A stretch of 37,234 nt of DNA from Pseudomonadota bacterium (GTDB lineage: Bacteria; Pseudomonadota; Alphaproteobacteria; SMXQ01): positions 1-37,234 of the forward strand of contig JADFJG010000024.1 in NCBI GenBank assembly GCA_022566265.1, in the 5' to 3' direction. A program made the position numbers and the translations under genes. Positions 24,098 to 31,025 of this stretch are shown piece after piece (within the stretch, counting starts at the first letter, position 1; each line of letters begins with the position of its first letter). The notes under the pieces were generated by a model. The model had not been told where the DNA came from and ran no database searches. It saw only the letters and a list, made by a program, of their open reading frames with translations.

Positions 24098-24784
24098 ATG
24101 ATGCTGAAACGGATCGCCCTTGCCGCCGCCTTGGCCCTCGGCCCGTTCCTCTTCACCGGCGCCGGTCTTGCCACGGCCGACACGGGGGCGCCCAAGACCT
24201 ATGGCGATGCCATGCGCTGGTACCAGCAGGCGGCCAGGGCGGGCAACCCCAGGGCGCAATTTTTTCTCGGGCTGATGTATGAACGCGGCATCAACGTCAA
24301 GGAGGATGCCACCGCCGCCGCTTCATGGTTCGCCAAGGCGGCGGCCCAGGGTCACGCCGAGGCCCAGTTCAGGCTTGCGCTCATGCACCAGAAAGGTGCC
24401 GGCGTGCCGATGAGCGCCGTGCAAGCGGCGCGTTGGTACCGCGAGGCGGCGAAGGCCGGGCTTGGGGCCGCCCAGTACAATCTCGGCCTCCTCTATGACC
24501 GGGGCGAGGGCGTTACCCGCGATCCCGCCCGCGCCCGGGCGCTCTATCTGAAGGCGGCGGCGGCCGGCCTGGCCGAGGCCCAGCACAATCTCGGCGTCCT
24601 CTACGCCAACGGCGAGGGCGTCGGGCGCGACGACGTGCTGGCCTATATGTGGCTCGATCTCGCCGCCGGCAACGGTCTCAAGCAGGCCAAGGCGTTCCGC
24701 GATTCGCTATCGAGGCGCATGACGCCCGCCGATATCGCCGCGGCCAAAAAGCGCGTCCGGGCGCGCCGGCCCAAGGGCAAGTGA
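24098..24784 (+). CDS. Sel1-repeat exported protein
   Basis: 228-residue protein with a signal peptide (about 1-26, LAAALALGPFLFTGAGLATA) and four or five Sel1-like TPR repeats of about 36 residues, each with the pattern AQFxLGLMYERG...A..W..KAA.QG. Examples are AQYNLGLLYDRGEGV and AQHNLGVLYANGEGV. Such proteins are periplasmic scaffolds for protein contacts. Start at the first of two adjacent ATGs (24098/24101); an upstream ATG at 24059 would put unrelated residues ahead of the signal peptide. Confidence 0.9.
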   Translation: MMLKRIALAAALALGPFLFTGAGLATADTGAPKTYGDAMRWYQQAARAGNPRAQFFLGLMYERGINVKEDATAAASWFAKAAAQGHAEAQFRLALMHQKGAGVPMSAVQAARWYREAAKAGLGAAQYNLGLLYDRGEGVTRDPARARALYLKAAAAGLAEAQHNLGVLYANGEGVGRDDVLAYMWLDLAAGNGLKQAKAFRDSLSRRMTPADIAAAKKRVRARRPKGK

Positions 24785-24793
24785 TCGGGCCCC

Positions 24794-24826
24794 AGGAGCC
24801 TGTCCGAGTATTGATCACAGGCTCCT
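24794..24826. terminator. Inverted repeat between convergent genes, likely bidirectional terminator
   Basis: Perfect 10-bp arms AGGAGCCTGT / ACAGGCTCCT with a 13-nt loop, in the 40-nt gap between the Sel1-repeat gene and the convergent DUF123 gene. No T-run follows on either strand, so it could instead be the trace of a mobile element. Confidence 0.5.
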
Positions 24827-25292
24827 AACGAACGGGCGCGGCGAGGAGATGGGCCGGGCAGGCGCGGCAGTCGGAGGAGCCGAAGCCGGGTACCGGGACG
24901 GTGACGCCGGGAAGGGCGAGGAGGGTTCCGAGGACATCGCATTCCCCCATCCCCGGCAGGGCAAGGGCGGCGCTGAGCGTCCCGGCCGCGGTCAGATGGT
25001 CGATGTGCCAGTGAAGCCGTTTGCCCTTTCGCCCGTGGCGGAGCACGCGGGCGCGGATGCCGCCGGGCCCGCGGGCGCTGCCGGCATAGAGATAATTCCC
25101 CGGTTGGAGGCGCGCGGATTTGAGCGCCGGCTGGGGGAGCGCCAAAGCCTGAGAGAGCGCCACCACCAGCAGATAGGCGCCGGGCGCCGGGGTCAGCTCG
25201 TCGAAGCAAGACGCCGGCTGGGCGTCGCCGAAACACCCGGCCAGCCAGGCCAGGACGCCGCGATGGTCGCCGCCGGTTCCGATTCGCGCCAA
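24825..25292 (-). CDS. DUF123-type protein (GIY-YIG-like endonuclease fold)
   Basis: About 155 residues. The core matches DUF123, a domain found alone or fused to endonuclease III in archaea and bacteria: GAYLLVV, LQPGNYLYAGSARGPGGIRARVLRH, RLHWHIDHLTAAG and a C-terminal FGSSDCRACPAHL. Enzymatic activity has not been established to my knowledge. The frame is open through the inverted repeat element to a TTG at 25418. I place the start at the TTG at 25292, which has GGCGGG upstream and excludes the element; no ATG or GTG lies in frame before the core. The element may have removed or replaced the original start. Confidence 0.72.
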   Translation of the reverse strand: MARIGTGGDHRGVLAWLAGCFGDAQPASCFDELTPAPGAYLLVVALSQALALPQPALKSARLQPGNYLYAGSARGPGGIRARVLRHGRKGKRLHWHIDHLTAAGTLSAALALPGMGECDVLGTLLALPGVTVPVPGFGSSDCRACPAHLLAAPVR

Positions 25293-25313
25293 TTCCCGCC
25301 GCCCTATTAGATC

Positions 25314-25395
25314 GTTAAATGGGGACAGTATATATTTATCAGGGACCGGGAACCAATCTCCAAAATCCGATAAATATATACTGTCCCCATTTAAC
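25314..25395. repeat. Perfect 27-bp inverted repeat element (MITE/REP-like)
   Basis: Arms 25314-25340 and 25369-25395 are exact reverse complements, starting GTTAAATGGGGACAGTATAT, with a 28-nt centre. The sequence is strikingly AT-rich against its surroundings. ATGGGGACAG-type palindromes are often associated with REP-associated (IS200-like) transposases in other genomes, from memory. No transposase is in the window. It lies between the 5' end of the DUF123 gene and the MmgE/PrpD gene. Confidence 0.88.
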
Positions 25396-25501
25396 TCCGG
25401 CGTTTGGTCCTTTCCCAACCCCCCGTCGATCCGCTATATCTTTGCCGCGGCTTCGGTCGCCAAGATAACTTCGGCCGCCAAGAGTAATCGGGAGGAAAGC
25501 G

Positions 25502-26869
25502 TTGAGCGGGAAGGAAAACGAACCCGGCCCCGGGCCGGTGATCAGCGAACTCGCCAGCTATATCGCCGCCGCCGGGGACAGGGCGCTGCCGGCGGAGGTG
25601 GCCGCGAAGACCGGGCTCCATCTTCTCGATACCTTGGCGGCCATCGTCTCGGGCTCGGCCCTGCGGCCGGGCGAGCTTGCCACCGAATATGTCCGCGGCC
25701 TCGGCGGCACGCAAGAATCGGTGGTGATCGGCAGCGACATCGTGACGACGGCGGGGAACGCGGCGCTGGCCAACGCCATGGCGGCCCACGCCGATGAGAC
25801 CGACGATTCCCACCTGTCCTCGCGCAGTCATCTCGGCTGCGCCGTCGTGCCGGCGGCGCTGGCGATGGCGGAGCGGCAAGGGCGGGGCGGCGAGGCGCTG
25901 CTCAACGCCGTCGCCCTTGGCTACGACATCGGCGCGCGGGCGACCCTTTCGCTCGGCGCCGATCAGCTTTACGAGGCCGGCCACAGCACCCACAGCTTCG
26001 CGCCCTTGTTCGGCGCGGCGGCGGCGGCGGGGACGCTGGCGCGGCTCAGTGCCGATCGGGTTCGCTGGATGCTGTCCTATACCGCCCAGCAGGCGTCGGG
26101 GGTGAACTGCTGGGCGCGCGACGAGGGCCATGTCGAGAAGGCCTTCGATTTCGCCGGCATGCCGGCGCGAAACGGCGTCGCCGCCGCGACCATGGTGGCC
26201 GCCGGCTTCACCGGGGTCGACGACGTCTTCACCGGCCCACGCAATTTCTTCTTCGCCTTTTCGCCGGAGCCGGAACCTGAGCTTCTGATCGACGGCCTCG
26301 GCTCGCGCTTCGAGATCATGAATACCAACATCAAGAAATGGTCGGTCGGCTCGCCCATCCAGGCGGCGCTCGATTCGGTGCAGGCGCTGATCGGGGAGCA
26401 CGGCCTCAAACCGGCCGATATCCAACGGATCAGGGTCTTGATGTCGGAGAAGGAATCCCATGTCATCGATAACCGCTCCATGCCGGATATCAATTTGCAG
26501 CATCTGCTGTCGCTACTGGTGCTCGACGGCGGCCTCACTTTCCTGAGCTCCCATGACTACGATCGTATGCGGGACACGGAAGTGCTCGCCTTTCGCCAAC
26601 GGATAGAACTGGTCCCCGATGCGGATCTGCCCCGCCGCCAGCCGGTCGTCGAGATCGAGACCATGGGCGGGCAAAGTTTCAGCCATCGCACACTGGCGGT
26701 GCGCGGCACGCCGGAGAACCCGATGCCGCGCCACGAGGTCGAGGCCAAGGCCGACGATCTGATGGCGCCGGTGCTGGGGGCGGCGCGCTCACGGGAGTTG
26801 ATCGCCAGGATCCGCGACATCGGCGCGCTTGGCGATGCGCGAGAGTTGCGCCCGCTGCTGACGGCGTGA
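25502..26869 (+). CDS. MmgE/PrpD family protein
   Basis: 455-residue member of the MmgE/PrpD (2-methylcitrate/cis-aconitate decarboxylase-like) superfamily. It has the typical N-terminal helical domain with HLLDTLAAIVSGS, ANAMAAHADETDDSH, GYDIGARATLSLG, GHSTHSFAPLFGAAAAAGTL, and IKKWSVGSPIQAALD in place of the usual KxYPxGxxxH stretch. The start is a TTG with GGAGGAAA just upstream. The reaction is not predictable from sequence; many members are dehydratases or isomerases of small organic acids. The following SDR gene and the nearby TPP-enzyme genes suggest a small catabolic cluster. Confidence 0.88.
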   Translation: MSGKENEPGPGPVISELASYIAAAGDRALPAEVAAKTGLHLLDTLAAIVSGSALRPGELATEYVRGLGGTQESVVIGSDIVTTAGNAALANAMAAHADETDDSHLSSRSHLGCAVVPAALAMAERQGRGGEALLNAVALGYDIGARATLSLGADQLYEAGHSTHSFAPLFGAAAAAGTLARLSADRVRWMLSYTAQQASGVNCWARDEGHVEKAFDFAGMPARNGVAAATMVAAGFTGVDDVFTGPRNFFFAFSPEPEPELLIDGLGSRFEIMNTNIKKWSVGSPIQAALDSVQALIGEHGLKPADIQRIRVLMSEKESHVIDNRSMPDINLQHLLSLLVLDGGLTFLSSHDYDRMRDTEVLAFRQRIELVPDADLPRRQPVVEIETMGGQSFSHRTLAVRGTPENPMPRHEVEAKADDLMAPVLGAARSRELIARIRDIGALGDARELRPLLTA

Positions 26870-26923
26870 GGACCTTTGATATTATTCATCGAGAAATTTC
26901 AAGGACACCGGGAGAGAGATTTC

Positions 26924-27706
26924 ATGGCCGATGCATCATCCGCCCGAAGCGAAAAGGTGGGCCCGCTTGAAGGAAAGGTCGCGCTGATCACCGGATCGGT
27001 GCGCCGCAACGGCCGCGCCATGGCGCTGGCGCTGGCGAATGATGGCGCCGCCATCGTCGTCCATGCCAGGAATTCGGCCGATGAGGCCCATGCGGTGGCC
27101 AGGGAAATCGAGGCCAGCGGCGGCCGCGCCATGGTGCATCTGGCGGACGTCGCCGACGAGGCCGCGGTGCAAGGCATGATCGACGCCATCGTCGCCAAGT
27201 TCGGCCGGCTCGACATCCTCATCAACAACGCCGCCAACCGCAACCAGGTCCCCTTGGCCGAATTGACGCTGGAGAGCTGGAACGAGGTCATGGGCGTCAT
27301 CCTCGGCGGCGCCTTCCTGTGCTCGCGCGCCGCCATTCCCCACATGATCGCCGGCGGCGGCGGCACCATCATCAACATCGGCGGGCTCACCGGCCACACC
27401 GGGGCGCATGACCGCGCCCACGTGATCACCGCCAAGGCCGGCCTCGTCGGTCTCACCAAGGCCCTGGCCGTCGAGTTCGGCGCCAAGGGCATCACCGTCA
27501 ATTGCGTGGTGCCCGGCCAGATCGGCGGCGCCCGTAGCGCGACCTCGGGCATTCCGGCGCCCAAGCCCGGCGGCGATGAGAACGTGGTCGGGCGCATGGG
27601 CACCTTCGAGGAAGTGGCGGCGATGGTGCGCACGCTCTGCCTGCCGACCGGCGCCTACATCACCGGCCAGACCATCCACGTCAACGGCGGCAGGTTCATG
27701 CCCTGA
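26924..27706 (+). CDS. SDR-family protein lacking catalytic Ser/Tyr
   Basis: 260-residue Rossmann-fold protein of the short-chain dehydrogenase/reductase family, FabG-like overall. VALITGSVRRNGRAMALALA is the cofactor loop but with Arg in place of the middle Gly. NNAANRNQVPLAE and KAGLVGLTKALAVEFGAKGI are typical. Where active SDRs have Ser and the Tyr-x-x-x-Lys motif, this protein has Gly-Gly (INIGGLTG) and Val-x-x-x-Lys (AHVITAK). The Lys remains. It may be a divergent enzyme or a non-catalytic partner. The ATG at 26924 has GGGAGAGA upstream. It lies 54 nt after the MmgE/PrpD gene. Confidence 0.88.
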   Translation: MADASSARSEKVGPLEGKVALITGSVRRNGRAMALALANDGAAIVVHARNSADEAHAVAREIEASGGRAMVHLADVADEAAVQGMIDAIVAKFGRLDILINNAANRNQVPLAELTLESWNEVMGVILGGAFLCSRAAIPHMIAGGGGTIINIGGLTGHTGAHDRAHVITAKAGLVGLTKALAVEFGAKGITVNCVVPGQIGGARSATSGIPAPKPGGDENVVGRMGTFEEVAAMVRTLCLPTGAYITGQTIHVNGGRFMP

Positions 27707-27741
27707 GCCCCGAGGGGGGCCGGTTAAATGGATAGTGGGGC

Positions 27742-28341
27742 TTAAGCGATCGAGTCGGGGCCGAGAAGGGCCAGGCGGAAGCGGTCCTTGAGGTAGGCGC
27801 CGTCGCTCGGCGGCAGGGTCTTCGGGTAATTCTCGGCCTTGACCTTGATGGCATGAAGGCAGGGGCCGTCGCCGGTCAGGATCACCGGCACGACGCGCTC
27901 CAGCGCCGCCTCGTCCCAGATGGTCTCGGTCACGGGGAAGCCGGCGCCGGCGGCCATGGCGGCGAGATCGGCGCCGAACGAGGTCAGCGACGGCTGCATC
28001 CCGGTCTCGCCGTAATGCTCGTTATCGAGCACGACGATGGAGAGGTTCTTCGGCCCCTGGGCGCCGATGGTCGCCAGGGCGCCCGCCGTCATCATGATCT
28101 CGGCGTCGCCGGTGACCACCATCACCCGGCGCCCGGGCTGGGCCAGGGCGAGGCCGAGGCCGATGCTCGACGCCGATCCCATGGCGCCCCTGAGATAGAA
28201 ATTCAGGTCCCGGTCCATGATGGTGGCGCAATCCCAGGTCGGCGATCCCAGCCCGGTGATGACCAATAGATCGCCGGCATCGGCCAGCAGTTTCGCCACC
28301 ACCTCGCGCCGGTTCAGTGTCAGGGTCTTGCCGCCGGCCAT
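27742..28341 (-). CDS. TPP-binding subunit, sulfopyruvate/phosphonopyruvate decarboxylase-like (beta)
   Basis: 199-residue C-terminal-type subunit of a split thiamine-diphosphate enzyme. The TPP/Mg motif runs from GDAEIMMTAGALATIG to VVLDNEHYGETG, a GDx-Nx25-N pattern. AMGSASSIGLGLALAQPGRR precedes it. It is closest in layout to ComE of sulfopyruvate decarboxylase and to phosphonopyruvate decarboxylase. The partner subunit gene ends 4 nt upstream. Together they should decarboxylate a 2-oxo acid; sulfopyruvate or phosphonopyruvate are candidates. Confidence 0.87.
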   Translation of the reverse strand: MAGGKTLTLNRREVVAKLLADAGDLLVITGLGSPTWDCATIMDRDLNFYLRGAMGSASSIGLGLALAQPGRRVMVVTGDAEIMMTAGALATIGAQGPKNLSIVVLDNEHYGETGMQPSLTSFGADLAAMAAGAGFPVTETIWDEAALERVVPVILTGDGPCLHAIKVKAENYPKTLPPSDGAYLKDRFRLALLGPDSIA

Positions 28342-28345
28342 GGGA

Positions 28346-28855
28346 TCACCCGAACTTCTTGGCGCCGATGAGTTGCTGGGACAGCACCACGGCGACCGGG
28401 TTCATCGCCGCAAACGCGATCTGCACCGCCGCCTCCATGGTCGGGCGCACGTCCTCGGCCTTGCGCACCCAGTAGACGACGAGCCCCATGGCTTCCAACA
28501 GCTTCCCCGTCGCCTGTCCCATCGGCACCTGCCAGGGGTTGCCCTCGCCGAACTCGCCGCGCATGCCGACGACGGCGAGGAACGGGAAGCGGCAGTTCTT
28601 CAACAGCGAGAAGGTGTTGATGCAGTTGCCGACGCCGCTGCTCTGCATCAGCAGCGCCGCCCGCTCGCCGCCGAGCCAGGCGCCGGCGGCGATGCCGATG
28701 CCCTCGAGCTCGGTCGCCAGCGGGATCGAGCGGATCTCGTTATCATCGGTGCACATCTCGATCAGGCGCGCATGACCGGCATCGGGGACGTAGCTCACCT
28801 GGCGGATGTCCGCCTCCTTGAGCACGTCATAGATATCCCTCGGCCACTCGGTCAT
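28346..28855 (-). CDS. Pyrimidine-binding subunit, sulfopyruvate decarboxylase-like (alpha)
   Basis: 169-residue N-terminal-type subunit of the same split TPP enzyme, ComD-like. The catalytic Glu lies in PLATELEGIGIAAGAWLGG. MQSSGVGNCINTFSLLKNC and VVGMRGEFGEGNPWQVPMGQ follow the usual QNSGLGN...GxRG pattern. The open frame extends to 29071, but that part runs through repeat A and the edge of the island, so the ATG at 28855 is used. Repeat A lies 44 nt upstream, so the original promoter region of this operon may have been changed by the island. Confidence 0.86.
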   Translation of the reverse strand: MTEWPRDIYDVLKEADIRQVSYVPDAGHARLIEMCTDDNEIRSIPLATELEGIGIAAGAWLGGERAALLMQSSGVGNCINTFSLLKNCRFPFLAVVGMRGEFGEGNPWQVPMGQATGKLLEAMGLVVYWVRKAEDVRPTMEAAVQIAFAAMNPVAVVLSQQLIGAKKFG

Positions 28856-28898
28856 CGCGCCAAATTCCGCATCGACGGGCCGCGGCGCATATGGCGCC

Positions 28899-28967
28899 CG
28901 GCCCGCCCGGGGGTTCGTATTCTCTGCCCTAACCAACCACACCGGGGCGGTTTTGTAAATGTGGGGG
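28899..28967. repeat. Direct repeat A at left edge of the DUF488 island
   Basis: 69 bp matching 31022-31093 with a few mismatches and two small gaps. CTAACCAACCACA and GGGGCGGTTTTGTAAATGTG are shared exactly. The helicase-like reading frame at 28969-29067 breaks right at its right-hand end, so this marks the island boundary. Confidence 0.85.
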
Positions 28968-28968
28968 G

Positions 28969-29067
28969 TGTCAGCTTGGCAAGGCTGTCGGTGAAGGTGT
29001 CGGCGATACGAAATTCGATCGGGCGCAGCTCCCTCTTCTGCTCGTCGGCACAGAGATGATCTATTGC
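28969..29067 (-). pseudogene. Remnant of a helicase gene, N-terminal codons only
   Basis: An open frame of 33 codons on the minus strand, following the second DUF488 gene. It ends in EFRIADTFTDSLAKLT (28969-29016) and then passes into repeat A. I recall near-identical residues at the very start of large UvrD-like helicases with a RelE-like N-terminal part; that is memory, not a search. No start codon ATG lies in frame. If right, the rest of the helicase gene has been lost at the island edge. Confidence 0.4.
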
Positions 29068-29080
29068 TCACGCCAAGGCG

Positions 29081-29512
29081 TTAGAGATGAACTATGTCCA
29101 CATCGCCCCATTTTTGCTTTAGATACTCCACAACCAGCTTCCGGTGGCAGTGGTGGGGTTTGTCTTCACTGCAAAGTAGGCAGCCGCCATCCAGCGCGTC
29201 ACGGTCGATTTCCTCGATCTTCCGCTGTGCCATCAGGTCCAAGAATCTGCGTTCATAATCTTCCCACGGTCCTTTTTCCTTTTTGTAAGCATCAAGCATA
29301 TCTTTTGTGGGCGCGAGTTTGACGTTGTGCTCGTACCCCATATGGCAAAGCTCTCCCAGGAAATATTTTAGGTCATCACGCTTCGCAAAAGCCGCAAGCT
29401 GGGAGACATTGCTTAGGCGCACATCGACAACTTTCTTGGCACCAGACCTCCCGAGGCGGGAGAAGAAGTTCTCCGCTGTCGTCTTTGTAAAACCAATCGT
29501 GAAAATCTTCAT
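29081..29512 (-). CDS. DUF488 protein (shorter)
   Basis: 143-residue DUF488-family protein: KIFTIGFTKTTAENFF at the N-terminus, VVDVRLSN, YFLGELCHMGYEH, and the C-terminal LLCSEDKPHHCHRKLVVEYL with the conserved Cys-x-Glu and Cys-His. The biochemical function of DUF488 is not known to me. The ATG at 29512 is where the family begins; an in-frame ATG at 29527 directly after the previous stop is possible. It is visibly AT-richer than the flanking chromosome. Part of the island operon. Confidence 0.88.
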   Translation of the reverse strand: MKIFTIGFTKTTAENFFSRLGRSGAKKVVDVRLSNVSQLAAFAKRDDLKYFLGELCHMGYEHNVKLAPTKDMLDAYKKEKGPWEDYERRFLDLMAQRKIEEIDRDALDGGCLLCSEDKPHHCHRKLVVEYLKQKWGDVDIVHL

Positions 29513-29527
29513 TGGCACTCTTACCAT

Positions 29528-30148
29528 CTAGATCATGGCAGCCTTGTTTTCTTCGGTCTCACCGACTCGCTCGTCTTCGTAGGCGATGGCCCTCGCTTGA
29601 CGTTCATACGCTTGATCAAGAATCTCATCAGGTGAGAGGAAAAGATCGGCATTTGTGACCTTGCCTTGATCGAGTAGCCTTTCCTCCGCCTGCTCCTGTG
29701 TTTCAAGACCACCGTCAGCAAGAATATGCCGAACGGCGACACCTTCTCTAACCAAGTTCCGGGCTACCAGGATTGTGCGATGGCATTGCAGGGGGTCCTT
29801 CTCGGCGCACATCAAGGCGACCTTGTAGTTCTCTGCCCCTTTCTTCACCCTTTCCAGTCCCTCCCGGAACGTAGATGTCTTAGCGACAAGGGCATAACTT
29901 ACCTTGCCATCTCGATAGCACGCAGGGTCCTTGGAACGGGCCCCAAGCTCATCCCCCAAAAAGACATAGGAAATCCCCGATTGTTTCAGGGTGTCCCGCA
30001 AAGTCTCCCGGTTGAATTGTGGATTCATTCGACTGTAGGGCGTCGACCGCACGTCGCAGATCGCTGTGATCGAGTGCAACTTCAGCAGCTCGATGAAAGG
30101 TTCGATCAGATGCGTCGAATGGCCGATTGTGTATAGAGCGCCTCCCAC
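29528..30148 (-). CDS. DUF488 protein (longer)
   Basis: 206-residue DUF488-family protein: YTIGHSTHLIEPFIELL, AICDVRSTPYSRMNPQFNR, YVFLGDELGAR, and LMCAEKDPLQCHRTILVARNL, the conserved Cys-His signature. The extra C-terminal 50 residues are acidic and polar. The start is a GTG with AAGGAG about 9 nt upstream. It is 13 nt downstream of the dual-OB gene and directly adjacent to the second DUF488 gene, so the three form one operon. The two DUF488 proteins are clearly different, so they are not a recent duplication. Confidence 0.9.
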   Translation of the reverse strand: MGGALYTIGHSTHLIEPFIELLKLHSITAICDVRSTPYSRMNPQFNRETLRDTLKQSGISYVFLGDELGARSKDPACYRDGKVSYALVAKTSTFREGLERVKKGAENYKVALMCAEKDPLQCHRTILVARNLVREGVAVRHILADGGLETQEQAEERLLDQGKVTNADLFLSPDEILDQAYERQARAIAYEDERVGETEENKAAMI

Positions 30149-30161
30149 TATTTCGAACTCC

Positions 30162-30845
30162 TTACGGCGATGTAATCATCGTTGCTACAAGCTTGAATGC
30201 GTAACCATGGAATAACCCCGATAGACTGATACATAGTATCGCGTCCTCGATGGGGTGCGAACCATTAGGCTGTGCGAGATAGCGGCGTTCTACGACCGGG
30301 TCTGTAACCACGAGTTTGTAACGAATTCCATTCAAGATAAAGGAGGCGCGAACCCGTCGCCTTGGCGGACCAAAATCTCCGTCTTCTCGTTCTACATGGA
30401 CCTCAATATCGTCCGGGCGAATCAGACATAGGGATGATGAGAACTGCCCGGCAATATTCTCAGGAATTTTGTCATTAAGGCCATGACGTGTCGAGCCGAC
30501 GTTCTGCCACAAAGGTCCTGGGACTAGATCTAGAGCTTCGATCACATCATTCCATCCTGCCTGGTCAACTTTCTCCCAGTAATCTTGATCATCAATTACG
30601 TGGTTCTCTGTCTGGTAGATAGTTGGCCTGGGCTCAAGGAATAGAATTCTAATGATGTCGAGAACCTTTGGATCCGTTCCGTCCTCATAACGCCGTTCTT
30701 CCTCGGAAATCTCTTCTGAATCGCGAGCGCTGACGGGGCGAAGCCAATTTCCGTAACCATCGGAGACAACTTCCTTACCGGCTATGCATCTGCCCGTTGG
30801 CCTCCGCGAGTTTGCCAAGCAAAGGATTGTTTTATTGTAACTCAT
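30162..30845 (-). CDS. Probable dual OB-fold domain protein
   Basis: 227-residue soluble protein, beginning MSYNKTILCLANSRRPTGRC. It includes GYGNWLRPVSAR, DPKVLDIIRILFLEP, ENHVIDDQDYWEK, RASFILNGIRYKLVVTDPVVE and a final ILCISLSGLFHGYAFKLVA. I associate this pattern with the dual-OB domain proteins that accompany DUF488 genes in variable regions, from memory. OB folds usually bind nucleic acid. Its ATG overlaps the stop of the upstream remnant as TAATG, evidence that the remnant was its translational neighbour. Low GC like the rest of the island. Confidence 0.75.
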   Translation of the reverse strand: MSYNKTILCLANSRRPTGRCIAGKEVVSDGYGNWLRPVSARDSEEISEEERRYEDGTDPKVLDIIRILFLEPRPTIYQTENHVIDDQDYWEKVDQAGWNDVIEALDLVPGPLWQNVGSTRHGLNDKIPENIAGQFSSSLCLIRPDDIEVHVEREDGDFGPPRRRVRASFILNGIRYKLVVTDPVVERRYLAQPNGSHPIEDAILCISLSGLFHGYAFKLVATMITSP

Positions 30846-30952
30846 TACGCTACCCCGAACACTTTCATGACCTCATCGCCCTGACGGTTGATGACCTTCA
30901 CTGCGATCCGACTGAGAATAGCGGCGAAGGCTTGGGATGTTCGCAAGGTACG
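30845..30952 (-). pseudogene. Remnant of an upstream gene, C-terminal 35 codons (DNA methyltransferase-like)
   Basis: A frame of 35 codons and a TAA that overlaps the ATG of the dual-OB gene (TAATG). It encodes SRIAVKVINRQGDEVMKVFG, which resembles the C-terminus of adenine-specific DNA methyltransferases of the type III Mod kind as I remember them. It starts immediately after the 3' end of the tRNA-like sequence, with no start codon. The rest of the gene has been lost at this edge. Confidence 0.45.
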
Positions 30953-30953
30953 C

Positions 30954-31025
30954 TGCCGCCGGTAAGAATCGAACTTTCGACCCCGCCCTTGGTAAGGGCG
31001 TGCTCTACCCCGGAGCCACGGCGGC
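30954..31025 (-). tRNA. tRNA-like sequence, anticodon ACC (Gly by code), variant or pseudo-tRNA
   Basis: A complete 72-nt cloverleaf: acceptor stem GCCGCCG/CGGCGGC (7 bp), D stem GCTC/GAGC with a 7-nt loop CGGGGTA, anticodon stem CGCCC/GGGCG with loop TTACCAA, variable GGGTC, T stem GAAAG/CTTAC with one A-A mismatch, T loop TTCGATT, discriminator A. The anticodon would be ACC. The loop resembles tRNA-Gly (TTGCCAA) with G34 changed to A, and the body is also close to tRNA-Thr. No CCA is encoded. An ACC anticodon is not normal for bacteria, so this may be decayed. It borders the island, a common integration site. Confidence 0.5.

Noticed and set aside
27707-27720. GCCCC-GAGG-GGGGC hairpin after the SDR gene as terminator
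   Set aside because: Five-bp stem in very GC-rich DNA with no T-run.
30971-31005. Inversion of the anticodon arm of a tRNA-Thr(GGT) as origin of anticodon ACC
   Set aside because: Possible because the arm is palindromic, but a single G34 to A change from tRNA-Gly(GCC) explains the loop more simply.
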